Source: Orobanche coerulescens (taxonomy: Eukaryota; Streptophyta; Magnoliopsida; Lamiales; Orobanchaceae). From it: a stretch of DNA of 64,000 bases. Location of the stretch: NCBI GenBank assembly GCA_033398695.1, contig CM065802.1, positions 147,298,096 through 147,362,095 on the forward strand, written 5' to 3'. Both the position numbers and the translations under genes were made by a program. Below are positions 35,031 to 47,213 of the stretch, piece by piece. The first letter of the stretch is position 1, and the number at the start of each line of letters is the position of its first letter. A model generated the notes under the pieces. That model ran no database searches. It had not been told where the DNA came from and saw nothing but the letters and a program-made list of their open reading frames with translations.

Positions 35031-36659
35031 TGATGTGTTTTATAAAGAGGATAGACGAGTGCTGAGAGGCATTTGTCAATTCTCCTTCCTTCAGTCGATA
35101 GAGAGAGCCTTGGGAGGTACTTGAAGTTCCCAAACATTGAGAGATGATCCTCTTAAACAAGATTAAGATAGAGAGCTCGGATTTAAGTATTGTTCTTGAA
35201 GTTTTTGATAATTCTTGGAATGGAGTTCAATTGTTCTTCTCCGTGGATCGTCTATACAAGGTAATCCTCGTATCCATTTGATAGTGGTTCAGTTTTAAAG
35301 GATTACTACTTGGGAGGGAGCATGTTGGGATCATCATGTGATAATGTTATATGAGATTTATTGGAATTGTAATAAGAGATTTCGGATATTGATATGATTA
35401 TTGATACCTTCTTCATATGATGATAATCGTTTTGTTGCGATTCTTGAGGTTATATGAATGGCATGATGAGGAAAATGGTAACATGAAGAGATATACCTCG
35501 GATATGTTGTTCTGAACGTGATTTCGGATATTTCATGTTCTTAAAGAACTCTTGAATTATACGAGGTGATGAAAATTTATAAGAAGTGTTGATGTTTTGA
35601 ATATGAATATGGAATATTCATATCTAGAAATAAATTATGTGTTTGAAATAATATTCATATAGGAATACGAATGTGATTATGAGTTTGATGAGACTATTAT
35701 TCATCTATGAATTTGAAAACCCATACGTATGGAGCGAATGTTCAAGTCGAATGATTGGATTGTTTGATAACCTTTTTAATATGATTATCTATTGTTTTGA
35801 ACCAGTCGGATGGTTCGAATTGATGACAGTCATAGGTAAATTTTAAGGATTGATTTACGAGAAGGGAACCTTGTCAATTCGTATTTAAGAATTGAGTTTG
35901 GAATCGATAACATTTAGACCCTTATTATTGGTCTGAATTGGTTGCTGATATGATCATAGAATTTCGGCTCATATTGTGGACATGGATTCGTGAGAGTCTG
36001 AGTTGGATAGTTCAGACTGTATTTAATCGAGATATTATGGAACCGATGAGTTTGTGGCCTGGTTGTATTGATATTGGTCGTCATCAAACCTGTTGATTAT
36101 TAATCCTTCGTTTTACAATAAGATATGATGTTTGATCATGGATTATGACTGTTGTGTTGCGGTTGAGGTTGAAGAGTTCGTAGATTACCCTGGTTGGGAT
36201 TGAGGAACTCGTAGACGAAATCAACTGAATTGGTAACAGTTCGTTGTATTGATATCGAGGCAAGTTTAATACTTGTACTAGTCAATAAGATTAATGTTAT
36301 CATATATATGTATGAATGTGTGTATCATTTCGAGATTTGGTCTCTTTATTATTTTGTTGATATCAAGGTATTGTTTGATACGATACCCTTCGGCAAATTA
36401 TGCTAAATATTATTGTTGTTCGTAAATGGTCGGTTTAAGGCATTGCGATGCTTGTTGGTAATATTGTTGTCGATAGCCGGTTCGCGGTATCGACATATCG
36501 ATTGTTATTGTTGATTGATGTTCCATCAAGATATTGTGGTGATCGTCGTTATTAATATCAGTGTTTTTCTATTGATATTGTATTGGCCGATTGAAGGCAT
36601 TGATGTATTCGATTATCATCTTCGTTATCGGTAACTGATTAAAGGTGCCGAGACATCCG

Positions 36660-36905
36660 TTGTATCGTTGTTATCGATTGACCATTCTAAGGTAATCGAT
36701 ATATTGAATTGAGACTGTTGAGGACATTTCCCATCCGTTGTAATCGTTGTTATCGATTTTCCGTTCTAAGGTAATCGAAGTATTGAATTGGGACTGTCGA
36801 AGATAGTTCCCATCCGTTGAGTCGTTATCGATTGGTCGTTCTAATACAGACGAGGTATTGAATTGGGATCGCCGAGGACGTTGCCCACCCGTGAGTTATT
36901 ATTGT
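36660..36905. repeat. Tandem repeat of 75-79 bp with an inverted-repeat core
   Basis: Three copies beginning TTATCGATT near 36671, 36750 and 36825, each with ATTCTAAGGTAATCGA or a variant and then TATTGAATTG. The core CGATTG...CAATCG (or TAATCG) is self-complementary. A similar core occurs in the 56-bp repeats at 63558-63860. Confidence 0.75.
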
Positions 36906-37935
36906 CGTGTTGTCCGACTCAAGGCAGCACACTATCATTCTTATGAACTCGGTAATTTTGTGATCGTTGAGGGCTGAGGATTCCCAGATTGTTGTTCGTG
37001 TTAATCGGTCCTTAAGGATCGTGATCCCAGGAAGGTTGTGTTGGATATTGTTGGTCGTGTCGATCTTTCATTATTCATGTATCATCGTTCACTTTGGTGA
37101 GTCGTATGATCCGTATTGGATGTGTTATCCTTTGAATTTCGTTGTCATGTTGCATCGTGATATATCTGGAATCATATCTGCGTGCCGATTGGTTATGTGT
37201 AGGATTTTTAGCCAGACACGATGGTCATGCGTGGATGTTTCCTCATTGGACCGTGCACATGGGACGTAGTCCGTGAGGCTAATTAGGTACATTGTCCCAC
37301 GTATATTTTGGATTCCGTATACGGGGTGGACATGTGCACGGACACATTTCCGGATCGGGCGTACTGTGATGTCCCTCTTGAGCCTTATTGTTGTGGTCGT
37401 TCATAGTCCATGTTGTATTAGATATGTTTGACTGTTTGTGACTGGTTGTTCATACGCCCGAGAGGTTTGTTCGACAGTCGGAGTTATTTCCTTGAGATCC
37501 ATTATTGTTGATCGTTTAGAGCTACCTTGTTGATGGTACTCTCGGTCGTTGTTGTTCCCTTATTGATCATGATGGAGGTTATCATATTGATGGTATTCTC
37601 GATTATTGTGGATCTTTCGCCGATAGCATTGGAGTTTATCATGTCGATGATATTCTTGGTTGGTTTATGGGTTGATCATTGTTTTTTACAGTGTGAGCGT
37701 TCGGATTGTATGTCAGTGTTTCGGGATTTGTTGTCATTGTTTTGTGTGTTATTGGTTTTTGTCCAAATTAAGCTTTATCGGTACAATCCAACGGACAGGA
37801 TTCGGCACAGACAGTTCATGCTACACTTATGAATTATGATAATGTTTTGAGAATTCTTGGTATTGTTGAATACAGTACATACAATTTTATTTGACTTCTT
37901 TTCGTATTTTGAAATTCCCTTCAACGTATCAATCG

Positions 37936-38271
37936 TATGTTGATACTCATCGTCGACCTTTGGAATTCGATTTTGGAGACCATGTCCTACTCCAGGATTG
38001 GAGACTTAGCTTATCGCTTGTCGTTGCCCCCTGTGTTGGGTCTTGTTCATATCGTTAGTCATATTTTTCTTACTATAGTGAGATTTAAGTAACCAAGGAT
38101 GTTACCTATCCGGAGAAAACAGTGAATATTCTTGAACATTATGAGAAGCAGCTTCGACACAAAACCATCCTGTTGGTTTTAGTGCAATGGTCGAGACACG
38201 GAGTCGAGGAGGCGACTTGGGACACGGAAGAGAATTTGCGATCGGAGTACCACAAACTTTTTATTTCTTAA
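37936..38271 (+). pseudogene. pol: Element C integrase C-terminus and chromodomain remnant
   Basis: The stretch starts HRRPLEFDFGDHVLL, jumps after an internal deletion to GDLAYRLSLPPVLGLVH, and ends with a chromodomain-like tail, LVQWSRHGVEEATWDTEEN, with TAA at 38269-38271. The same tail occurs in elements A and B, placing all three in the chromodomain-bearing (Del/Tekay-like) gypsy group. Chromodomains direct integration to particular chromatin. It is a remnant with frameshifts. Confidence 0.8.
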
Positions 38272-38306
38272 GTTTCGGGACGAAACTTCTTTTTAGAGGG
38301 GGAGAA

Positions 38307-40118
38307 TGTGATACCCGTACTTTTTATTGACTTTTTGTCCTTACCGTTCTTCCTGTTTTATCTCTCCGTAAACTCTTTGTGATGTAGTCGGCGTTGATCT
38401 AGAGTTTCATGCCTTGTTTGGATCATGATCGTGCTGGTTAGACCTTTCGGAAGTGTTTTGGCTCAGTGAGTAGCGCACGTTAGTTTTGAGCCTTAGCGTG
38501 CGCTAACGGACTGAGTCGGCAGAGGCAGTGAGGTTTCAGACTTTCTGGACTAGCAGGTAACGCACGCTAGGCAGCGGCTAGCGTACGCTATATGTGTTGC
38601 GTAGCGCACGTAAGTGCTCAGTGTTAACGCACGCTAGCGGACTGAGACAGTGAACTGAGTTTTTGGCAGGCCACCAGTTAGCGCACGCTAGGGATGTTTT
38701 GTAGCACGCGCTAATGTCTTATGACAGTAGCTACTGGACTACCAGGTGACCCATTAGCGCACTCTAATATTGAGGCGTAGCGTGCGCTAGACTGGGACAG
38801 TATATAAGGGGACAGTCAACCCATGCACTTGTCTTTTCACATCATTTCCACTTTTTCTGATCGGGAGAGCTCGGGAGAGGCGATTTAGGGCGATTTGAGG
38901 CAGTCATTCTTCAAATATCGTCATCTTGGGTTGGATAACAAGGATTATGCAATATCTAATACATTTCTATCCTCCAAATCAAGGTAAAATCCTTAGAACC
39001 CTATTTTTGGGAATTTTGGGGTTTTTCTTAGATTCGTTAGATTTATCTGGTTTGAGGCTTGAAAATCTTGAGATTATGATATATCTACCCCGTATACATG
39101 CTTTTCCTACGATTTTACGGATTTGTTTGTGCCGTATTCGGACTTGTGAGGGTTTGGGTGACTTTCAAAACTCTAGTTGTTCACCCTTATATTTTCGTGA
39201 ATCGTAGACGGGTTTTGGGAGTTTCTTCGTGAATTATGAGTATGCATTATTGATTATCATATCCCTTACGAACCGTTTAGGTACCGGAAGTGCGTTCTTG
39301 GACCTACCGAACTCATACTCTTTTCCATTCGATTTCTCGAAGTCTCAAAGGCAAGTATATAATTATGATTGTACGTTCTCGACTTTGAAAGTAAGATACA
39401 TTAATGGCATGATTATTTATATCCACTCTGGGGCGGGCCGACGGGTCCCCTGAGGGTTTCGTAGCCTCTTGGTGCGATTCCACGGATGATATGAACGAAC
39501 CACTCTAGGATGGACCGATGAGTCCTCTGAGGGTTCCGTAGCCTCTGGTGCGGTTCCACGGTATTCATATATGTATTGATGTGATGCTATGAGATTTAGT
39601 TATTCCGGAATACTAGTCTTGAATTGATGAATTGACGGTTACATTTACTTTATTGTCGAAGAATATTGTGTTTCATACTTGATATATTTGCACTAGCTAT
39701 TCGACGGCTAACCCCTTTATGGGGGAAATACTTTTTATGTATTTCAGGTTCCAGGAGAGCGGACAGGCAGGTATCGGGTCGGCATGAATATGGTGGGAAA
39801 GTATGATACCGTGTCTTTCCTTCGGTTATGTTTTAAGTTTTCTGTTCAGTGTTGTTATACTGGAATGGTTATTGAGTACTCGAGTATTGTTTTCCATCTT
39901 CCTTGATGTTCCGGCATGTGTGCCAAGGTTTTGATTTTGTACTGTGATGTATTTGGATACATTGGACATGGTTTGATTACCCTTTGTATCGTCTTTCATT
40001 TCACTGTATTTGGACCTTCTCGGTCAAGTTTTATAGTTCCACGTATAATTAGACTTGTGGGTTCCTCGGTGGGGTTCACGGCGCTGTAATATACCCTGAA
40101 TAACTGGGGGGTGTTACA
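38307..40118 (+). mobile_element. Element C 3' LTR
   Basis: 1,812 bp, same features as the 5' LTR: palindrome cluster 4 (38470-38790), TATA at about 38810, donor at 38984, acceptor at 39747 (again 764 nt). It is followed by the right ATCTT duplication. Confidence 0.92.
38470..38790. repeat. Palindrome cluster 4
   Basis: About ten copies, near 38471, 38492, 38557, 38579, 38601, 38623, 38678, 38701, 38754 and 38777. They form groups of 2, 4, 2 and 2 with 21-23 bp spacing inside groups. Differences from cluster 2 are mostly C/T or G/A changes at CpG sites. Confidence 0.85.
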
Positions 40119-41536
40119 ATCTTGCCTCTAAGGCAGGATTCACAAGTTGGATAGGATTCTTCACCAATGTACTTAAAAGTCCATCTTTCTCCATTTTGTG
40201 AACTTTGTTCTGACCAACATGACCAAGTCTAAGGTGCCACTCAAGAGCTTGATTAGTATCATGTCTACCACATTTCCTAGTTATATTGTTCACTGCTGAT
40301 TATTTTGAAAGTTTAAATGATATAAACCTTTCAATAATGTAGCTTTACCAACAATTTTATTTCGAAAATAAATTGTACAATTACTATTGCCAATGAAGAA
40401 AGAAAATCCTTTCCGGTCCAAGACTGGAATGGATACAATGTTCTTATGCCCCTTGGGCAAAACCAGTATTTCATCTAACGTCAAAATAAAACCGGATTCC
40501 AAACCCAGTAGGAGTGATCCAATATTGGTTGCTTCGACACTTTGTCCACTTACGACAGTGACCATCACTTCCCCAGCTTCACGCTGTCTACTTCGTTTCA
40601 GTTCATGATTCATAGTACAAATATGAGAAGTAGCACCTGAATCCATAATCCGTGAAGCAGAATATACATTAGCGGAATAATTGGTTACAAAAACAAAAAG
40701 TTCCGTACAGCCGATGCGCCATTGATCTTGGGACAAGTCTTACGCCAGTGGACCAGCTCACCGCATTCAAGACATTTGGACGTAGGTTTGGGACCGCCTA
40801 CCTTCTGAACCTTTGGAGCCTTGCCCTTGCCTTTCTGCAACCCTTTCTTGGGTTTATACTGCTCGTAGGTCCTTTTCTTCTTGTTCTTGGACCTCTGAGG
40901 CCCAAAAGAAATCACAAGAGCATCCTCCCTCAACTTAGTCTTCATGTTAGACAGTATCGTCACCAGTTTGTTCATTAGCCCAGCTAATGTACACAAAATT
41001 TCATTACAGTTGAAATTCATTACAAACTGCATGAAGGAGTCGGGTAGAGATTGAAGGATGAGATCAATTTGGAGGGATAAATCCATGTGAAAGTTGAGCA
41101 ACTCGAGCCTCTCAATTATAAAGATCATCTTGAGGACGTGGTCTCCCACTTTCTCCCCTTCCTTCATCCTAGCACTAAATAACTGCTTTGATATCTCATA
41201 TCTAGCATTCCTACTGTGCTATCCATAAAGCTTGGTCAAGTGTGCGATAATCTGCCTAGCAGAAGTCATTTTCTCGTGCGCTCTCTGCAGCTCATTAGTC
41301 ATAGAGCCCATCATAAAGCCACGGACCAACACATCATGCTTGACCCATTTTTCATGGACGCCAATTTCTTCCTAATTACCCCAAATCCGGATTGGAGTCG
41401 GCGGAATGTCCGCCTCTAAGACGTACCCTAGAGACTCCATGCTGAGTAAAATCATTAGATTCCGAAACTAGCCAATAAAGTTGGGGCCAGTTAGGAGATT
41501 CTTTTCAAGTAGTATTGCAAGTGGGTTCTTTGCCAT
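40119..41536 (-). pseudogene. gag: Copia gag, protease and integrase N-terminus
   Basis: The minus-strand ATG at 41536-41534 opens MAKNPLAILLEKNLLTGPNF, a copia gag start, with a stop near 41370. The gag core is at 40685-41167 and ends with a canonical zinc knuckle, CLECGELVHWRKTCP (CX2CX4HX4C). The protease has the DSGATSH active-site motif (40290-40736). The integrase zinc-binding start (WHLRLGH) follows to 40119. The CESC half of that motif lies directly at the element C junction, and the remainder continues from 31813. It was broken by stops and then split by element C. Confidence 0.88.
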
Positions 41537-42017
41537 TTTCAGAGAGATATAGTTTTGTTTCTCTGCATTGATTTAGACAAGATTGAAAGCGACTTGTTTT
41601 ATTATGACCAAGTATAGAATTTAAGGGCTTGTATAATTCTTGTCTCGGCTCGCACTAATTTTATCGGAATTACACACTCCCATGTTATAACCCAGAAGTC
41701 ATGGTTAGATCGACTTCTTAGTGGTGATCAAGTTCTTTACAAATTTTAACAAACGCAACCTGTCAAGTTTCTTGCCTATTAATTTCTGTAAAGTGATGTC
41801 CAACACCAACCCGTCCAACGGATGATTCGATCTTCTTTTACCCCTAGTCTTCATGCCCTCAACCTATCAGGTTTCTTGGCAATCCGGACTATCTAAGTTG
41901 TTGACCATCAATGTCTATGAGTCTGACTATTGAATCTCGCCCGGCAACCTATCAGGTTTCTAGGGGCGAAATTTATCACCAACCTAAGGCATCTAATGCA
42001 CTCAATAATTTATCAGC
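41537..42017 (-). other. Copia 5' leader remnant
   Basis: Upstream of copia gag; no coding frame. The phrase AACCTATCAGGTTTCT and variants recurs three times (about 41758, 41869 and 41947). The segment stops at 42017, where the LTR of element A begins. The 5 bp before it (TCAGC, 42013-42017) are the predicted target duplication of element A. Confidence 0.55.
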
Positions 42018-44525
42018 TGTAACACCCCGAGATCTTCGGAATAATTACAATACCGTAAACCCTTTGTATAAGAATTTACAAGGCTAAGTTAAAAGAAAAA
42101 CTGAACAATACAAAAGTACCCTCAAAAGTTGAGTAATTTAATCACCATTTAAATCATCCATACAATCCAAAACAGTCCATTATTACAAACTTTCAAAATA
42201 TCAAAAGAACACGCGTACTCGAGTACTAAATACCAAACTAGGATACTAAAACAATACAACGGATAACATCACTGAGCCCCTTTGTCATCATGCCGGTACT
42301 GTGGCTGCTTTCCCGCTCCTCGGCTACCTGAACATCAAAACAAGTTTCCACCCCCACAGGGGTTAGCAAAACAATGGTAGTACAAGAATCAAAATATACA
42401 AAATCAGATATGTAACAACGATGCATAACAAAATACAACACGCGGACTTCCTCTACCGGAATCCAACGATGCGAATCCTCATGATTCCATCAACATGACA
42501 CAGGGTAAACCAATGATCCAGCACCCTCAGCATAGATCCCAAGATGCTCCCGTTGGACCAACACGAGGTGGAAAACCCGTCCAATGATTCAGCGCCCTCC
42601 GCATAGATCCCAAGATGATCCCGTCAGACCAACCCGAGATGGACAACTGATCCAGCACCCTCAGCATAGATCACACGATCCCTTCGGATCACTACAACAT
42701 ATATAATACAACTATGCATACATATATGCAAATTGATATGTCCATCAACATGAACAACATATGAATCAATAATCTGGACGACACCATGAAAATTCAACTT
42801 GAATGATCTCATGTTCAACAACATGAATAACAATATGCATGATCAAAACCATCAACATTAAACCAATAGTCAAATTACGATACTTGCCTTAGAAAGATGG
42901 CAAGAATATATATACTTCAACGATTCCAGCAAACTCGAAGGCTGCCTCCTTCGATCAACTGTTCGCAACGCTCGGACCTTTAAACTAATAGGAAAGTAAC
43001 GACACTCAACTTTAGTAACAAATTTAAACGTACGAACTTATAACGTCTACTACAGCCGGGTTAACACTCTAAGTTAGCTGGTTCATGGTTTAACTCATCC
43101 GACGAACGATCGGTCGAGCTAAGGACATTCAAATCATCATAAGTTCGCACTTTGATTCCTGATTATCAATTCCATTACCAGGTTCGGTTATATAACACCT
43201 TTCAATCCGAGTTTTAGATTAATTCATCCCTATAATTTCGTTCTTCCACAAGCTATCCTTCTTGCCAAAGTTTTACATTCATAACAATTATTACCCGTCA
43301 ACACCCTTCGTTCTAATCATCAACATGAAGATCATTATGTCCAGAAATCATTACAAGACATGAATTACGTTGAAGAACACCTCATACTACATATGGATTA
43401 TTCTTAGTGAAGACCCTAAGAATTCATCTTCTTGCATAATCCCATTCTAGGTGATGATAATAACAATACACTGGTATACAAGTGATTTGGAATCAACAAA
43501 TCTCAGAAACCATATCCTAGGTTCAACTCAATAAGGTCCGGTTACAATCTTCTTACTCAAAGAAGTTCTAACATGATTACTTCAGATTTCTTAAGGTATG
43601 GTGTTCAACTTAGTGAGTTATCAATAACCTTAATAGTTCCAGGAGAATGGTCATAATCCGAATAAGAACACGAATTCTAAGCTCGGGCAGCAATACATAC
43701 CTTATACGGAAAGAAAAGATGAAAACACTTGATAAACTCAACGTTGAACGCTTGAAGACCAATCCTCAAAGCTCCTTGCCTTCAATGATTATGTTAGGAG
43801 GCTGAAATGAAGGTTTAAGATTGAGAGGGTAACTCTATAAGTCTCGGAAATCAAGTGTGGGGCGAAATGGAAACTGAGAAATGAAATGAGGTGCTGTCCT
43901 ATTTATAGAAAATGACTATTAGAGCGCGTTACTGCTCCTTTTTAGCGTGCGCTAACGGGCTCCCAACCCACTGTATCTAACTATCCTCGGTCTTACGTAC
44001 GCTAAATAGCCTTTACGTGCGCTAAATGTAACAGTCAGCGTACGCTAATACCCATCACAGCGTATGCTATCATCTTTACGAAAGCTCACTGACCTCATTG
44101 TACTATATTTAGCGTGCACTAACATCTCTCACATAACGTGCGCTAAGTACTGTTTACTCGACTTTAGCAAAATCCATCCAGGTTCATCCCGACAAAACAT
44201 TATCCAAGATCCGCGATCCGATCTCACCTACCGCCTGTCTCAGTCAAGCTGACCACGTATAGTGTGCGCTAAGACTCATTTGTAGCGCACGCTAACTTAC
44301 ATATTTAGCGCGCGCTAGTTTACATATTTAGCGCGCGCTACACTTAAACATTAGTGTGCGCTAAATGTACATAAGTACATGCATGAAACAACAAGTACGA
44401 AATCATACACTCGTCGATACATGATCATTAAATATGGAAGATTATACTCAGATCGAAATACAACATATGCTATGTCACAAGGTTCAAATACAGATAAAAT
44501 ACACATCAGATATTCGGGTATTACA
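42018..44525 (-). mobile_element. Element A 3' LTR
   Basis: On the minus strand it starts TGTAATACCCG at 44525 after the polypurine tract TTTTTTTTAGAGGGAGAGTA and ends GGGGTGTTACA at 42018. Length about 2,508 bp. U3: palindrome cluster 5. TATA (minus) TCTATAAAT at about 43901-43908. Putative leader intron: donor AAG|GTATGT at 43700, acceptor GTTCAG|GTAGCC at 42328, with CCCCTGTGGGGG just upstream of the acceptor. Frames at 42238-42833 and 44351-44564 are not supported. Confidence 0.88.
43920..44365. repeat. Palindrome cluster 5
   Basis: About 13 copies, near 43922, 43943, 43994, 44014, 44036, 44060, 44108, 44133, 44258, 44282, 44305, 44327 and 44350, spaced about 20-25 bp within groups. Two copies (near 44305 and 44327) have the perfect form TAGCGCGCGCTA. 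It lies upstream of the minus-strand TATA box. Confidence 0.85.
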
Positions 44526-44569
44526 TACTCTCCCTCTAAAAAAAAGTTTCGTCCCAAAACTTAAGATGA

Positions 44570-47208
44570 AAATAACTCCGGATATCTAGCCTTCATACCA
44601 TCCTCCATTTCCCAAGTGGCCTCTTCGACTCCGTATCATGACCATTGCACTTTAACCAAGGATATTGGTTTATTCCTCAATTATCTGATCCAACTCTCGA
44701 GTATCTTGATTGGTTTCTCTTCGAATGTGCCATCATTATCTATCTCAATCTCACCAAAATCGATGACATGACTGGGATCTGGTACATACTTCCGTAACTG
44801 GGATATGTGAAACACATTGTGAGCATGACTCAGTGCTGGAGACATGGCCAATCTGTACGTCAACTCTCCAACTCTTTCAAGAATCTCGAATGGTCCGATA
44901 TATCTCCGACTCAGCTTTCCTTTCCTCCCGAAACAAAAAATCCCCCGAGTAGGAGAAACCTTTAAGAGCATGTGGTCCCCAATTTCAAACTCTAACGAGC
45001 AACGATGCATATCTGCATAAGACTTCTGTCAACTCTGGGCAGTCAACAGTCTTTCACGAATCAATGCGACCTTCTCTTGAGTCTGAGCTATCAACTCTGG
45101 TTCCCTCCCGATCAATTCAGACGAATCGTCCCAACACAGGGGTGATCTGCATCTTCTCCCATACAATGCTTCAAATGATACCATCTTAATGGAAGCATGC
45201 CATCTATTGTTGTAGGTGAATTCAATTAGCGGCAAATGAACTTCCCAATCAGCCGACCAATCTAAGGCACAAGCTCTTAGCATATCTTCTATTGTCTGAA
45301 TAGTCTTTTCGGACTGTCCATCAGTCTGAGGATGATAAGTTGTGCTAAAGTTCAGCTTGGTTCCCAAGGCTTTATGAATTGCCTTCCAAAAATGTGACAC
45401 AAAGCGACCATCCCGATCTGAAATAATGGTCTTCGGTGTACCATGCAATCGGACTATTTTCGCAATAAACACTAGTGCCAACTTCTCTGGTCCCCAAATG
45501 TCCTTAATACCCACGAAATGAGCTTACTTGTTTAGTCGATCAACTATCACCCAAATCATGTTCATCCCCGTCCTGGTCCTCAACATATTGGTGATAAAGT
45601 CTATCGATATATCCTCCCACTTCCATTCAGGAGTCGGAAGTGGCTTCAACAATCTGGCAGGTCGCTGGTGTTCAATCCCAACCTGTTGACAAGTTAAACA
45701 CTTCGAGATGTATTCTTCTACATCCTTCTTCATATTTCCCCACCAGAAATTCTGCTTTAGATCCTTATACATCTTACTGGTGCCCGGATGAATAGAATAG
45801 GGCGCACTGTGAGCTTCCTTCATTATCGTTTGTTTCCAAACCTCCTCATTGGGAATGCAAAGTCGACTCTAGAACCTCAAGACTCCATCATCATAAATTA
45901 CAAATCCTGGGGCCTTTCCCTTGCCCACTTTATCACATACTCGAATCATCAGAAGGTCATCTAATTGCTTAGATTTGATCTCATCGATCAATGATGAAGT
46001 TAATTCCATCACACACAATTGCCCTTGGACTCCTTGAGACCATACTTCAATTCCTTCACGAATCAATTCTCGTTGAATGCTGGACTGGGATGTGAGCGCT
46101 TCCAACATGCGAATAGAAATAGGTTTGTGGCTTAATGCATCAGCTACAACATTTGATTTGCCTGGATGATAAAGGATTTCCAAGTCGTAGTCTTTGATCA
46201 ATTCCAGCCATTTCCTCTGTCTCATGTTTAATTCTTTCTGACTGAAAATATATTTGAGACTCTTGTGATCTGTGAAGATCTGACAGTGAGTGCTATACAA
46301 ATAATGTCGCCAAATCTTCAGGGCAAAGACAACGGCTGCTAACTCTAAATCATGAGTCGGGTAGCTAATCTCATACGGTTTCAACTGTCGAGAGGTATAG
46401 GCAATCACCCTATCTTTCTCCATCAACACACAACCCAGACCCTGATATGAAGCATCGTTGGAAACCATGAACCCATCAGTTCCATCTGGTAGTGCTAATA
46501 TTGGCGCCGTTGTCAGTCTTCTCTTAAGTTCATCAAAACTAGCCTGGCATTTCTCGTCCCACACGAATTTTTGAGTCTTCTACAACAGCTAAGTAAACGG
46601 ATGAGCAATCTTGGAAAATCCTTCCACAAAACGACGATAATACCCCGCAAGTCCTAAGAAACTTCAGACTTCCTTCACGTTCTTAGGAGATTCCCACTCC
46701 AAGATTGCCTCAACTTTCTTCGAGTCTACCTGAACTTCATCGGTTAATATCACGTGCCCAAAGAACATTACTTCCTTCAGTCAGAACTTGCATTTGGAAA
46801 GTTTTGCATAAAGTTGTTCATTCATCAAGGTATTCAAAGCAATACGCAAATGTTCTGCATGCTCTTCTGGATCCTTCGAACAAATCAATATGTCGTCAAT
46901 GAAAACGACCACGAATTTATCTAAGTATTCTAAGTATACCCGATTCATCAATTACATAAACACAGCAGGAGTATTAATAAGACCGAAAGGCATTACCACA
47001 AACTCATAATGCCCGTACCGAGATCTGGAAGCGGATTTCGGTATATCAGAGTCCTTAATCCTCAACTGGTGGTATCTTGATCTCAGGTCGATCTTCGAGA
47101 ATACCGTTACCCCCTGCAGTTGATCAAATAAATCATCAATCCGAGGCAATGGGTATTTATTCTTGATCGTCACCTTGTTTAGCTCTCAATAATTAATACA
47201 CAATCGGA
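44570..47208 (-). pseudogene. pol: Element A pol: RT (3' part), RNase H, integrase, chromodomain
   Basis: After the array, RT continues from [20 protein letters not shown] (47173) to [13 protein letters not shown] and the catalytic FIDDIL (about 46890). Stops then lead to RNase H ([12 protein letters not shown] and [11 protein letters not shown], 45869-46564). The integrase has the HHCC zinc-binding region (HPGTSKMYKDLKQNFWW, then CLTCQQ, 45524-45823), the core (SDRDGRFVSHFW and QTDGQSE, 45029-45514) and the C-terminal region (RKGKLSRRYIGPFEIL, 44681-45010). A chromodomain-like tail ends near 44570. Stops or shifts occur near 46920, 46590, 45845, 45518 and 45020. Confidence 0.92.
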
Positions 47209-47213
47209 GGGAT

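Larger units (their letters stand above)
33941..37935 (+). mobile_element. LTR-like insert from a B-related chromovirus inside element C
   Basis: Near 34130-34166 the text reads TTTCGAGGACGAAAC, then TTTCAAGGGGGGTACAG, the 3' end and polypurine tract of a Del/Tekay-like element. At 34167 an LTR-like start follows (TGTGATATCCCG). It contains palindrome cluster 3, a TATA box (TATAAAGAGG, 35041) and a donor-like AAG|GTAATCC at 35261. Around 37180-37380 it shares ordered phrases (GTGCACGGACACATTTCC, then CGGGCGTA) with the element B LTR read on the minus strand. No clear LTR end is visible, so it is truncated. Frames at 36967-37832 have no domain. Confidence 0.6.
31814..40118 (+). mobile_element. 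Element C: chromovirus-like LTR element, pol mostly deleted
   Basis: LTRs of identical length (1,812 bp: 31814-33625 and 38307-40118) both run TGTGATACCCG to GGTGTTACA. The target duplication ATCTT is at 31809-31813 and 40119-40123, inside the copia integrase gene. The primer site TGGTATCGGAGC is at 33631-33642 and the polypurine tract TTTTAGAGGGGGAGAA ends at 38306. The internal 4.7 kb contains only a short gag start, an unrelated LTR-like insert and a chromodomain tail. It is non-autonomous but has both cis ends. Confidence 0.95.
27638..42017 (-). mobile_element. Ty1/copia retrotransposon, split and 5' cut
   Basis: On the minus strand: gag (41536-40737), protease, integrase, RT and RNase H, then the 3' LTR (29269-27638). 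The body is interrupted at 31814-40118 by element C, with target duplication ATCTT on both sides. At 42018 the 5' leader is cut by element A. The 5' LTR is not in view and should lie beyond element A, outside the window. It inserted into the Harbinger transposase gene; the visible flank is TCTCA at 27633-27637. Confidence 0.9.

Noticed and set aside
32433..39453. 93-aa and 74-aa frames in both element C LTRs
   Set aside because: Duplicated with the LTR, no domain, and located mainly in the predicted leader intron.
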